From positions 992,001 through 1,056,000 of the forward strand of contig JAWWNJ010000008.1 of assembly GCA_037176885.1 (NCBI GenBank): a stretch of DNA of 64,000 nt, in the 5' to 3' direction. Numbering within the stretch: the stretch's first letter is position 1; each line of letters begins with the position of its first letter. Of the stretch, positions 10,554 to 21,120 are shown one piece after another. A model generated the notes under the pieces. That model saw nothing but the letters and a program-made list of their open reading frames with translations, was not told the origin of the DNA and did not search any database. A program made the position numbers and the translations under genes. The DNA comes from Favolaschia claudopus. Taxonomy: Eukaryota; Basidiomycota; Agaricomycetes; Agaricales; Mycenaceae.

Positions 10554-13500
10554 ATGTCCTCAACAATCCAGAACATCTCAGTGCATGGTATGAAGTCTGT
10601 ATTACAAAACCCTCTGGGATGCTGAAGCTTTACCTTCTGTAGGAGGTACTGGAGGGCCAGGTGGACCAGGAGGCAATGCAGGGACTGGTGGGGGTGGTGG
10701 CCAAGGTGAAGGCCCTCATGTTACCATGGTGTCAGAATCTGGTGTTGTCAATCATATGACTTTCCATAATGGTATGTTGCTTGCTACACTGTTCAACCAG
10801 AGGCAAACACTATGCTGACTCAAAATAGCTTCCATAGCATTCAAAGATGAAGTGAAAACCAAGAATCGGAAAATGTGTCTCCTTCCAGTGCCCTCTTTTA
10901 CAGGTCGGCAAGAGATTCTTGATGAGATACACCAATACTTTGTTCAAGACCTAGGCTCAAGAAAGGTTTTTGTCTTGCATGGTCTTGGTGGTTCTGGAAA
11001 GAGTCAGCTTGCTTTCAAATTCGTTCAACAAGCTCAGACATCCAAACGGTGTGTGCAATTGATTTCGAATAATGGCGCTAAAATTCACCACTGTTCAAAG
11101 TTTCTCTGAAACATATTTTGTTGATGCTACTAGTGAACAAACTGCAGAATCAGATTTGAAGCTCCTTCCACCAGCAACATCTGAAGAGACAGCACAGGAA
11201 GGCTTACATTGGCTTGCCAGTCAACAGACAGAGTGGCTTCTTGTTTTGGATAATGCTGATGACCCCAAACTGGACATTTCAAAATTCTTTCCTCCCAGTA
11301 CATTTGGCAATATTCTCATCACAACTCGGAACCCAGAACTCTGTACTCATGGAGCAGATTATAAAGTATCTGACATGACTCTGGATGATGCCAAGAATTT
11401 GCTATTGAAGTTGGCTAAGAAGAAAGCCATAGGTGATGACAAGGAGCAAGTAGCAATAACGATTGTAAAGGTGGGGCAATATGGTGAATGATGCCTTCAT
11501 ATGAGCTCAACTTCCGTAGGAGCTTCATTGCTTTGCCTTGGCTGTCACTCAGGCAGGGGGCTACATTCATGCTTGTAGCAGTCTTAACAAATATCTGGAA
11601 CTTTATAAATCCTCCCGGGACAACCTACTACAGCGCGCAGAGGTTCAGGGTCAAGGCCAATATGGTCTAGCAGTATATGCAACTTGGAATCTCAGCTACC
11701 AAAAGCTAAGCACAGGCAGCAGAACCTTTCTGCATATTTGCTCCCAATTGCATCACCAGAACATCAGAGAGGAAATGTTTCAAAAGGCTGCACTATCTAA
11801 GTGGAAGCTTGAGAACTCAGAGTTGCAAGCAATTGTCAATGAAATGTTAACTGCAATTGGAGGGGCTAATCAAAACTGGAACAGTTTTATCTTTCTTGAA
11901 ATAGCAAGAGAGCTGCAATCATACTCTCTCATAGGGCAAAATATAGTTGATGCTTCCTATAATGTCCACCCATTGATTCAATATTGGAGTGGCACGACAT
12001 TAAGCAGAGGAGACATGTCAAAAATTGTTTTTACTATGATTGGTTTATCGGTGTCCTGGAGATTTGAACTTGAGGACTACACATATCGGCACAGCCTGAT
12101 TTACCATATTACTCAGCTGTTTGGCAGGTGTAAATGTGATTTAGACACATATGTTGCAGATGGAATAGCACTGGTACTGTATGAAGCAGGACATTATGAA
12201 AAAGTGGAAGTACTTCAAGTGGCAATTGTCAAAAGGAGAAAGGAGGAGCTGGGAAATGAGCATCCAGACATGCTGACGAGCATGGAAAGCCTGGCAGCAA
12301 CTTACCGTGAGCTTGGCCGATGGAGCGATGCAGAGAGCCTTGAGGTCACTGTTCTTGCAGCACGCAAGCGAATGCTGGGAAATGAGCATCCAGACACGCT
12401 GAGAGCCATGGCAAGCCTGGCAGCAACTTACCGCCAGCAGGGCCGATGGGGCATTGCAGAGAGCCTTGAGGGCGCTGTTCTTGAGGCAAGGAAGCGAGTG
12501 CTGGGAAAAGAGCATCCAGATACTCTGATGATCATGGCAAACCTGGCAGTAACTCACGGCCAGCAGGGCCGATGGCGCGATGCAGAGAGCCTTGAGGTTG
12601 CTGTTCTTGAGGCACGGAAGAGATTGCTGGGAAACGAGCATCCAGAGACGCTAAGAGTCATGGCAAACCTGGCAGCAACTTACCACCAGCTTGGCCGATG
12701 GGGCGATGCAGAGAGCCTTGAGGTCACTGTTCTTGAAGCCAGGAAGCGAGTGCTGGGAAATGAGCATCCAGACACGCTGACGAGCATGGCAAGCCTGGCA
12801 GCAACCTACCACCAACAGGGCCGATGGAGAGATGCAGAGAGCCTTGAGGTCTTTGTTCTTGAGGCAACCAAACGAGTGCTAGGGAATGAGCATCTAGACA
12901 CACTGAGGAGCATGGCAAACCTGGCAGCAACTTACCGCAAGCTTGGCCGATGGGGCGATGCAGAGAGCCTTGAGGTTGCTGTTTTTGAGGCAAGCAAGCG
13001 AGTGCTGGGAAAAGAGCATCCAGACACTCTGACAAGCATGGCAAATTTGGCAGTAACTTACCACCAACAGGGCCGATGGAGAGATGCAGAGAGCCTTGAG
13101 GTCTCTGTTCTTGAGGCAACCAAGCGAGTGCTAGGGAATGAGCATCTAGACACGTTGACGAGCATGGCAAACCTGGCAGCAACTTACCGCCAGCTTGGCC
13201 GATGGGGCGATGCAGAGAGCTTTGAGGTTGCTGTTCTTGAGGCAAGGAAGCGAGTGCTGGGAAATGAGCATCCAGATACTCTGATGATCATGGCAAACCT
13301 GGCAGTAACTCACGGCCAGCAGGGCCGATGGAGCGATGCAGAGAGCCTTGAGGTTGCTGTTCTTGAGGCCAGGAAGCGGGTGCGGGGATATGAGCATCCA
13401 GACACGCTAAGCGCGATGGCAAACCTGGCAGCAACTTACCGTGAGCTTGGCCGATGGAGTGATGCAGAGAGCCTTGAGGTTGCTGTTCTTGAGGCAAGCA

Positions 13501-13805
13501 AGCAAGTGCTGGGAAATGAGCATCCACACACGCTAAGCGCGATGGCAAACCTAGCACAAACTTACTGGGAGCAGGGCCGATGGAGTGATGCAGAGAGCCT
13601 TGAAGCCACTGTTGTCAAGGCAAGGGTGGTAAATGAGGATCATGAACATGCTAGCCTAAAGTCTGCCTCTATAAGCGTGGCCGATCTTCAAGCACACTCC
13701 TCAAGTCCAGCATCGGACACTGTAATGCCTGCTTATCGACACAAGCAAAGAGCGAAATTTTCAATCTCTCATCTATTCAAGAGATTGCATAAATTTGGTT
13801 GCTAG
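10554..13805 (+). CDS. NB-ARC/TPR STAND (NLR-like) protein
   Basis: Five exons (10554-10587, 10643-10771, 10829-11048, 11101-11470, 11520-13805) give 1012 residues with all phases closing. Residues 11-33 form a glycine-rich segment, common at the start of agaricomycete STAND proteins. The P-loop GLGGSGKSQLAF is at about residues 105-116, the Walker B/kinase-2 motif WLLVLDNADD at about 172-181, and the sensor-like NILITTRNPEL follows. A winged-helix-like region leads into eleven 42-residue TPR units of the kinesin-light-chain type (about residues 495-957), each close to GNEHPDTLTSMANLAATY plus GRWGDAESLEVAVLEARKR. The family's known role is ATP-driven oligomerisation on ligand sensing (incompatibility, programmed cell death, immunity); the ligand is unknown. 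The tail is Ser-rich and basic. The gene is AT-richer than its neighbours and lies inside an inverted duplicate. Confidence 0.88.
12252..13627 (+). repeat. Eleven tandem 126-bp TPR-coding units
   Basis: Each unit begins at GGAAATGAGCATCCAGA or a close variant. Units 5-6 and 7-8 resemble each other as pairs (a 252-bp higher-order period), and units 3 and 9 share the rare MIMANLAVTHGQQGRW. This points to duplication and gene conversion within the array. Confidence 0.88.
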
Positions 13806-14372
13806 TAATACTTCATATGTGTGTTACCTATGTACAAATTTCTAGCTTTTGAATATCATTCATGTTTCCAAACCAATGAATGAGAAGACTGCTTGCTAGT
13901 GTTGTTACCTTGGGAAGGTTGGAGCGCTTTCGAGTCTCACAATTTCACTGATATTTTGTGTCAACTAAACCAGTTTTCCGCCATTCATGATACCAGCATC
14001 AGCACAGAGAGATGTGAGCAGCGAGGTGAAACTGGGGCAGGTACTAGGCAGGTAAACACAGCAGAGATCTTGAGTAGAAAAACATTTGGTCAAGTTGTTG
14101 ACATGAGGGTGGAGATGTCAGGGGAAGCATGCAACGAAGGGGATGCTGACAAGGCAAAAAAATCTAATTGAGCAATAGGTTTGTTGCCGACAATGTGAGG
14201 GAACGATGGGCATGTATATGGGCATAAACGAACAATGATTATGTGCAGCGAGAAGATGGAGCGCGGGTATGTAGACTATCAGCAAGTTTCGGTAATGTAA
14301 GTGGAGGCAGAGCTTTGAAGGAGACCAAGACAATGGTGGCGGTTGTTGAGCATGGCTGAATGAATCAAGCCA
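13806..14372. other. Downstream part of the inserted segment
   Basis: AT-rich 3' region of the STAND gene, up to the point where homology to the parental duplicate resumes. No open frame is convincing. No inverted termini matching 10280 were seen by eye. Confidence 0.4.
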
Positions 14373-14469
14373 AGAACGTTAAATTCAACCATTGCACAAT
14401 TCGAGAAGCAGAGTGGACCAAATCAAGTCGGCAGCCATGTGTATACATTCATACTCTTGTGTAAGACTC

Positions 14470-14775
14470 ACGGGTAAATTCCGAGAGAAGTTTGTCATAC
14501 GTGTCCAGACTGCTGACTGGCCGGGTGTGATGGAGTTTGCCCGAGATGCTCGTCCTCCATATAGATTCAAGTTTGATCTATCTCTGCTGGAGGTATTCTG
14601 GAGAAGCACCCCTTTCGCAAAAATGGTCAAATATCATTGTCGCCCCATACACAAATCGTACAAACTTGTGGTTGAAATTTCGCCCGAGAAGGCCGAGGGC
14701 ATGATGAGAATATATTTCTTCAATTTTAACTCAAATGAGGCTACCTACTCAATTTCTACACACCTTCCAAGTTGA
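14470..14775 (+). pseudogene. Frameshifted copy of small conserved frame
   Basis: This is the counterpart of the 120-residue frame at 24305-24667. The stretch YKLVVEISPEKAEGMMRIYF matches YKLMVEISPEKAEVIIRIYF. An extra base in AAAAATGGTCAA and a stop after STHLPS disrupt it. Confidence 0.4.
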
Positions 14776-14998
14776 TTTGAATGCAGATCGATCTCTGAGC
14801 TTTTGACGAACTCAAAGGTTTCTAGCAGACGACACTGAACACGGCTCGGCTTACCGGATATCCGCGTACCCGAATTGAGCTAATGACAAGGCTACTTTTA
14901 TCCAACCGTCCGAGGCAATAAATTCGCAAGCTTATCCGCTTGATCTCACGTCTTCTCCTCCCTTCCTCCTCGCTAACTCACCCCCACGAACAACGAGA

Positions 14999-15299
14999 AT
15001 GAGCTTCTGCAAAGATTGTGTTAAAGGTAGCCTTCAGTATTCGCTGCAATGGGGCGCGTTAACTGATCTCAAATGTCTGTGATATATTATAGGCGTCACC
15101 CATGAAGGGACTCCCGAAGGTCAGTGGAAGTAGAAAGATATCTTACGACAAGGATGATGATGACTGTGTCAACATAGGCAAGATTGACCCCATTGGCGGT
15201 GTCCGGTGCTACGTTGCGACCCCGACAGTCGACTACCCCAAGGACAAAGTCGTTCTGTTCCTTACCGATGTATTTGGGCTGGAGTTGGTTAACAACAAG
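14999..15299 (+). pseudogene. Truncated dienelactone hydrolase copy
   Basis: The first three exons (14999-15026, 15093-15119, 15178-15299; 28, 27 and 122 nt) are intact and encode MSFCKDCVKGVTHEGTPEG, then GGVRCYVATPTVDYPKDKVV and LFLTDVFGLELVNNK. The exon lengths are identical to those of the three genes at 19.5-24.2 kb, and the protein segment is closest to the gene at 23021. The copy ends in the next intron, where unrelated sequence and then repeat copy B begin. The catalytic Cys, Asp and His all lie in the missing part, so it cannot be an enzyme. Confidence 0.85.
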
Positions 15300-15342
15300 G
15301 TGTGTTTCGCGGTTGAGTGTTTGGATGTAATGGTACACAGAT

Positions 15343-15830
15343 GAATATTCCCACGGTTGAAAATCTCGTTGATGTGTTGGTAGACTGTGGTTGTTATGTA
15401 TCGACCGGATTTGAGGTGAGCTGAAATATATGACGCTAATAAATAGATTGAAATTTTAGAGATACAGCTCTGGGTCTGTGGGCCTTGTTTTCGGCGCAGG
15501 GGAGTTGCGAAAGGAGCGAAGATTGTGGGTGCAAGGGCGAATCATCACGAATTCAGATGCTTTAATAGTGTTCAGTAAGAGAGCGGCCACTAAAACTCTT
15601 AGCACCTGTATATTAACGATGTATCTCCCCGATTCGACTTTCGTTGAATTCGTTGGTTTTTCAACCGTGGAATTTCAATTGCCGTAATCCAATCGCCATC
15701 GATAAGGTTTTCCATCCATCCTTTCTTCCATTCTTTCTTCTATTGATTCGGGTGGTATTCGACAGATAGCTGTTGAGCATTGACGACGAAGGCCGAGACA
15801 CTGTCGGCCAGAATCTTTTCATGAAGGAGT
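15343..15830 (+). repeat. Direct repeat copy B with TIR element inside
   Basis: This is the partner of copy A, in the same orientation. Inverted CCACGGTTGAAAA / TTTTCAACCGTGG lie at 15351-15363 and 15658-15670 (a 320-bp unit), and similarity continues to about 15740 or further. It begins about 30 bp after the inverted duplicate ends. Confidence 0.65.
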
Positions 15831-16581
15831 ATGCATGGTGATGATTAGGGTAGTGTTCTGGGGATGTACAAGGAGAGTTGAGCCGGGCACCGAACAGAAA
15901 GGTCAGTTCACCTTGGTTGTTACTGCCGACCCGAAGATCTACAGCCTTAAATGCGGCGAGCTCGTCGACGGGAAGGGGTAATGGCGTAGCACAGTACATT
16001 TATTGAGGCCGATGTATTGACGCTACAAACTGGCACGTTCCGAAAGGGGACATAGCTGGCAAATATTATCCTGACTTATCCTGTCTAGCCCAGGGGTTGC
16101 GAATCGAATTCAAATCAAATTGGGGCTAACGGAAATTATTGTGGCAGAACCTTCCCATGTCAGAAATTTCAATCAGATGATGCGGGGGAAGAGCGTTCCC
16201 GCCGTTCCGTCCCGCCGCTGACCCGTGTGAGTCCCGAGTTTTTCCTTGCTCACCGTCTTACATCTTGCTTACCGTCTTGCCGCGTTAAAGCTTTGCGAGG
16301 CGGGTGAACGTATACCCCGCTTACAATACAGTACCCCGGGCTTCCCCGGAAGTAGCCCGAAGTGGGGTCCGGGGAAGGTTAGCTTGGAAATGTGATGGTG
16401 TGGGTGAGATGACATAGCAGTGGATTGGAGGTCAGATGAGCAGGGATCCAGAAGCCTCAGCGCCTTCATATAAAGCCAAGAAGTAACCCTGTTTCCATCT
16501 CCTCCTCCTTCTCCTCCTTCCTTCTATTCCTATCCACCCCATCTACACCCCCTCAAAAGCACAAGCAAAAGAGAAGAGAAG
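15831..16581 (+). promoter_or_regulatory. Upstream region of the ALDH gene
   Basis: No gene. A TATA-like CATATAAAG occurs at 16467-16475, about 110 bp before the ATG, followed by a pyrimidine-rich leader (16495-16560) typical of fungal genes with strong transcription. CCCCGG and GGGGAAGG stretches at 16335-16380 resemble carbon-repressor (CreA-type) core sites, but such short motifs are weak evidence. Confidence 0.35.
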
Positions 16582-19252
16582 ATGGCGACATTCACGCAGG
16601 ACTTCAACACCGAGTCGTTCAAGGGCAAAGTCAGCTTCCCCACCGGTCTATTCATCGGCGGCGAGTTCCGCGATGGAGGCGACAAGACCACGATTGAGTG
16701 AGTAGTACTTGCTCCACCTTCCCTCCTCCCTTGCGATATCAGCGAAAGCTAACTAACACTTAACAACCCCTCAGCGTCGTGAACCCCACCACCGGCAAAG
16801 TCCTCACCTCCATCCCGGAAGCCACCTCCAAAGACGTCGACGAGGCGGTCAAGGTCGCGCAGAAGGCCTTCGATACCGTCTGGGGGCTCAACACGAGCGG
16901 CGCGGCGAGGGGCGATCTGTTAAATAAGCTTGCGCAGCTGATGGAGAAGAACGCGGATGAGTTGAGTGCGATTGAGGCGGTGGATAACGGTATGTGTTTC
17001 TCTGCTCTTTGCTTGGGCGTCTAGCCGTGGGTCGTGTGCAGCCACCTATACGAGGGCGGGGGACGTGATATCCTGCGCTTTGACCTTCACTTGCTTCTCT
17101 TCGCCCGATCTATTCATCTATCTATTCTTACCTCTCCCTCTATCACTATCAAACTCTAATCTAACCCGATCGCACAGGCAAAACCTTCACCTGGGCCAAA
17201 AACGTCGACATCTCTTTCAGTATCGCTACTATCAAGTGCGTTTCTTTCCCTCCTTGCCCCTCCCCTCCATCTTCGCCTTACACCCTAACATCACCTCACC
17301 CTCAGATACTACGCCGGCTGGGCCGACAAAATCTCCGGCCAAACCATCGAAACCGACGAGAAGAAGCTCATCTACACACGGCACGAGCCCATCGGTGTTG
17401 TGGGGCAGATTATTCCATGTGCGTACGATTCAAAGTTCCTCCTCTTCCTTCTTCTGCTTTAGTTGGAGGAGATGAGAGAGACTGCCATTATTCATTGCTA
17501 CGTTCCGAATGCTGAATGCCCCGACAGGGAACTTCCCCCTGCTCATGTTCGCGTGGAAAGTCGCGCCGGCGCTGGCGACGGGGAATGTGATTGTTTTGAA
17601 GGTACGCCTTGCTCGCTGCGTATCTCCTTCTTAGTGTATATTCTCCTCCCTTCACCTTCCCACCTTTGCCCATACTGTTACACCCCCCATTCACCTTTCT
17701 TTCCTATTCACCGATGCACACCGCTCTTTCTTCCCATTGCCCGTCGTTCCCCATCCCATCCCCGTGCACCTTCTCCTTCTCCTCATACGCTACGCTACGC
17801 ACCCCGCTTCCGCTTCGATATATATAAATGCATACCTTGCCTACCTCCGATTACCTACCCGCTTCCTCACTCCCCGCCCGCCGCCATTCTATTCATTTTC
17901 AAGAAAATCATATTGGCCAAACGCTAACCCTTTCCCCCAGCCCTCCGAATTCACCCCCCTCACCGCCCTGCGCATGTGCAGCCTCATCAAAGAGGCAGGC
18001 TTCCCCCCCGGTGTGGTTAACGTCTTGGTTGGGTGCGTTCTTCTTCTCTATTCGTTCTTGTTTCTTTTTATTCTTCTCCTTCTACGAGAAGAGTTGCTGA
18101 CGATGATATTTTTGACGACGCAGGTACGGCCAGACAGTGGGCCAGGCCATCTCGGAGCACATGGACATCCAGAAGGTCGCATTCACCGGTTCCACCCTCG
18201 TCGGCCGCAAAGTCATGGCCGCCGCCGCCTCCTCCAACCTCAAGAACGTCACCCTCGAGCTCGGCGGGAAGAGCCCGAACATCATCTTTGACGACGCAGA
18301 TCTGGAGCAGGCGGTTGGGTGGGCGGCGCATGGGGTTTTGTGAGTCTTCGTCTTCGCTATCCTTTTATTCAATGCGTGTATACCCTTGTCTACGCGTGTA
18401 TGGTCGGCGACATCGTCGTGCTGACGCACTCCTTCTTCCTCCAGCTGGAACCACGGGCAGGCCTGCTGCGCCGGCTCGCGCATCTACGTCCAAGAAGGCA
18501 TCTACGACAAGTTCCTGCAGCTGTTCACTGAGAAGACCAAGAACATCAATGTCGGGGATCCGTTTGCGACCGGGGTGGACCAGGGGCCGCAGGTTAGCCA
18601 GTTGCAGTATGATGTGCGTCGTTTGTCTCCTCATCTTTTCATCTTCCCCTTGTTCACATCCTGACTTATACTTCTACAGCGCATCATGGGCTACATCGAC
18701 TCGGGCGTCAAAGAAGGCGCCACAGTACACGTCGGCGGCAAGCGCCACGGCACGGAGGGCTTCTTCGTCGAGCCTACGATCTTCACGGATACGAAGCCCG
18801 ATATGAAGATCGTGCGGGAGGAGATCTTCGGGCCTGTGGGCGTGGTGATCAAGTTCAAGGATGAGGAGGGTGAGTGTCGATACATACATACATCTCCTAT
18901 TCGCCCGCTTATGTCCTACGCCCAACGCTAATTTTTAACGCAGACGTCCTCCACCAAGCAAACGACACTGTCTATGGTCTCGCCGCCGCCGTCTTCTCGA
19001 AAGACATCAACCGCGCTCTGGAGACGGCGCACAAGCTGCAGGCCGGCACCGCGTGGGTCAACTGTGTGAATCAGCTCCATGCCAACGTGCCTTTCGGCGG
19101 TGCGTCTTTCTTCTTTCTTCTTCGTTTTCTGACGAGCTCATGCCACGATAGGCTTCAAGCAAAGCGGTATCGGACGCGAGCTCGGCGAGTATGCGCTGCA
19201 CAACTACACCAATGTCAAGGCCGTGCATGTTAACCTTGGGCATCGGATGTAA
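16582..19252 (+). CDS. Aldehyde dehydrogenase (NAD(P)+), ALDH1/2 type
   Basis: Eleven exons: 16582-16697, 16775-16989, 17178-17235, 17306-17418, 17528-17601, 17941-18032, 18124-18339, 18445-18613, 18680-18869, 18944-19099, 19152-19252. They sum to 1500 nt, or 499 residues, the usual length. [19 protein letters not shown] and [13 protein letters not shown] form the Rossmann nucleotide site. [16 protein letters not shown] carries the general-base Glu and [10 protein letters not shown] the catalytic Cys at about residue 302. [13 protein letters not shown] and [19 protein letters not shown] close the fold. It oxidises aldehydes to acids, probably in the cytosol, as no targeting peptide is seen. 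It is adjacent to, and convergent with, the dienelactone hydrolase series. The intron at 17602-17940 is unusually long for this genome (339 nt). Confidence 0.95.
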
Positions 19253-19542
19253 GGTCCCGCATTGTCGCGAGAGTTGATCGATCAACATGGGGAGGGCGAA
19301 ATTTCACAAAAACGCACGAAACAAATGTAACACTAGCTTGCTTGTACACTGTACTGTATCAGGGTACCTATCGAGTCTTGCTGTATGTATGTATCACACG
19401 AATCTGTTGCGGTTCTTCTGATTTGGGACTCGGGGGAGAGAGAAAGGTGGCCGGAAGAGGCAATATATTTGCCTTTCGCGGCTTGCATTGCTTTGTACAT
19501 CCAGCGAGGTTGAGCAGTCTTCTACGAGCTCCCTAATACATT

Positions 19543-20723
19543 CTACAGATACTTCAAGAGCCACTCCACCGTCGCCTGGAACGAGCCTTCCTTGCCCGCC
19601 TTAACCTGAGAAAACCAAGTCAATCACAAGCCCGGACGACAAAAGATATAATACACACCTTAGGATCGCTCAGATCACCCCGCACCGCGAACCCATGCGA
19701 ACACCCATCGTAATACTCGCGCTTATACCCAGGCGCGAACCCTTTGAAAACCTCGTCCGCTTTCGTCTGCGCTGGCGGGGGGAACATCTCGTCGACGGTG
19801 CAGCTGTTGATGAGGAGCGGGGCGGTCGCGGTGGAGACGTATTTCTGCGGGCGGAGATTGTCGTCATGAGGAAGCGAAAGGCAGGTAGGGGGAGTAGTAG
19901 AGCCGCACCTCGAGATCCTCCGGAACCTTGAGCAACGACGGATGCGACACGACCGCCACGCTGATAACACGATCGAACGCGAGGTCGAAGGTGTAGCGCC
20001 CGCCGAAGCAGTACCCGGTCGCACCGAGCGATGTGATGCCCTCGCTCTTGAGGGCGGCGATGACGGCGTCGAGGATGCCGCGTGTCGTGGCTTGGTCGTG
20101 TCCGTTTGCGAGCCATTTCACAAAGTCGAAGTTCACCTGTGCAGGTATGTGTGAGGAGCAGAAAATGGAGGCAAGTAGAGGGACAGCGTGACGCACCCCG
20201 GGAGCGAAGACGTCTGTGGGTACGGGGTCGCCGTTGAAGAGGTCGGGTGCGATGGTCTACCGCCCACCGTTACGCGTTAGAATCGTCAGTAAATTGAAAG
20301 ACATGTGCACGCACCTTGAATCCATTCCTGGCAAAGTCGTCCACCAAAAGCTATTCCTCCAGAACCTTGTCAGCGTCCGAGTCTTGCCCGCACACAACGA
20401 TTCAGACACGGCACACACACACACACACCTTGTTGTTGACGAGCTCTAGCCCGAAAGCGTCAGTGAGGTATAGCACAACTTTGTCTTTCGGGTAGTCGAC
20501 GGTGGGGGTAGCGACATAGCAGCGAATGCCGCCGATCGTTTCGGTCTTGCCTGGGTATGTCGAGTCTCGACCGTCGGTGGAGAGTTTTTCCTGGAGAGGA
20601 TAGGATGCGAACCTTCGGGTGTGCCGTCGTGTGTGACGCCTGTAAATAGGCATCAGTTTCACATCTTCAGAGTAGAGAGACAAATCTATGCATACCTTTG
20701 AAACAGTCTTTGCAGAAGCTCAT
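19543..20723 (-). CDS. Dienelactone hydrolase family protein 1
   Basis: Eight exons on the minus strand: 20696-20723, 20613-20639, 20429-20550, 20315-20350, 20197-20256, 19909-20136, 19659-19844, 19543-19605 (28, 27, 122, 36, 60, 228, 186 and 63 nt), giving 249 residues. It is an alpha/beta hydrolase of the DLH family. The nucleophile Cys sits in GATGYCFGGRYTFDLAF and the His in CSHGFAVRGDLSDP. Family members cleave dienelactone or related esters and lactones in the cytosol; the fungal substrate is uncertain. A (CA)n run lies at the donor of the 20429-20550 exon. ATATAAA (reverse strand, about 20837-20843) is a candidate TATA box. Confidence 0.93.
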
Positions 20724-21120
20724 CGCGCTCGGACTTCCCTGGGGTTATCTCTGGAGCGCAAGGTGAGAGGTAAGAGGTAGGAGGGCTGAGAACGACGACA
20801 AGGGAAACGAGCTTTCCCACAAACGGAACGAGTTGCTTTATATGTCGCGACATTCTTAGAAGCTTGAAGTTCGGCGGCACAGACGTCGGATACGACATGC
20901 GATGGGATGCGTAAGCATGCGGACAAGACTAAGCACGGATGTGGTGGAGTTGCGATGCTTGCGTCATCGATATAGCGATTCCAGAGGAAGACGCCGTGCG
21001 ACGTTGGTGAGGGGGCAAAGCAGACCCAGAACTGCGTTGTCCAAGCGGATGCGGTGGAGGTGCGAAAGAGTCAGAGGCGGTGGTCAAAGAATGACAATGC
21101 ATTGCGAGGCTGGTAGATAG
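20724..21120. other. Intergenic between DLH genes 1 and 2
   Basis: Promoter of DLH 1 on the minus strand plus the 3' flank of DLH 2. No additional gene seen. Confidence 0.45.

Larger units (their letters stand above)
14373..15313 (+). repeat. Right arm of inverted duplicate of 23.88-24.95 kb
   Basis: The arm runs from CGTTAAATTCAACC to GTGTGTTTCGCGG and matches the reverse complement of about 23876-24840 almost throughout. It includes the 5' exons of the dienelactone hydrolase and the small frame upstream. There are scattered substitutions and indels, and homology ends inside the third intron. Confidence 0.8.

Noticed and set aside
11488..11670. 60-residue frame at the exon 4-5 junction of the STAND gene
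   Set aside because: It spans the intron 11471-11519 and the wrong frame of exon 5. The spliced frame ELHCFALAVTQAGGYIHAC is the family sequence.
12141..13557. Long minus-strand open frames opposite the TPR array
   Set aside because: They arise because the 126-bp unit is open in several frames. They are Leu/Gln/Ser-rich shadows without starts or families.
12252..13627. Regular repeats that might suggest a CRISPR-like array
   Set aside because: The 126-bp period is an in-frame TPR coding unit without spacers, and the host is a eukaryote.
18033..18806. 257-residue plus-strand frame inside the ALDH gene
   Set aside because: It reads exons 7-8 and introns of ALDH out of frame; the true frame carries the catalytic motifs.
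20410..20429. (CA)n run as a microsatellite of interest
   Set aside because: A short simple repeat at an intron donor. No evidence of function beyond extending the GTGTGT donor.
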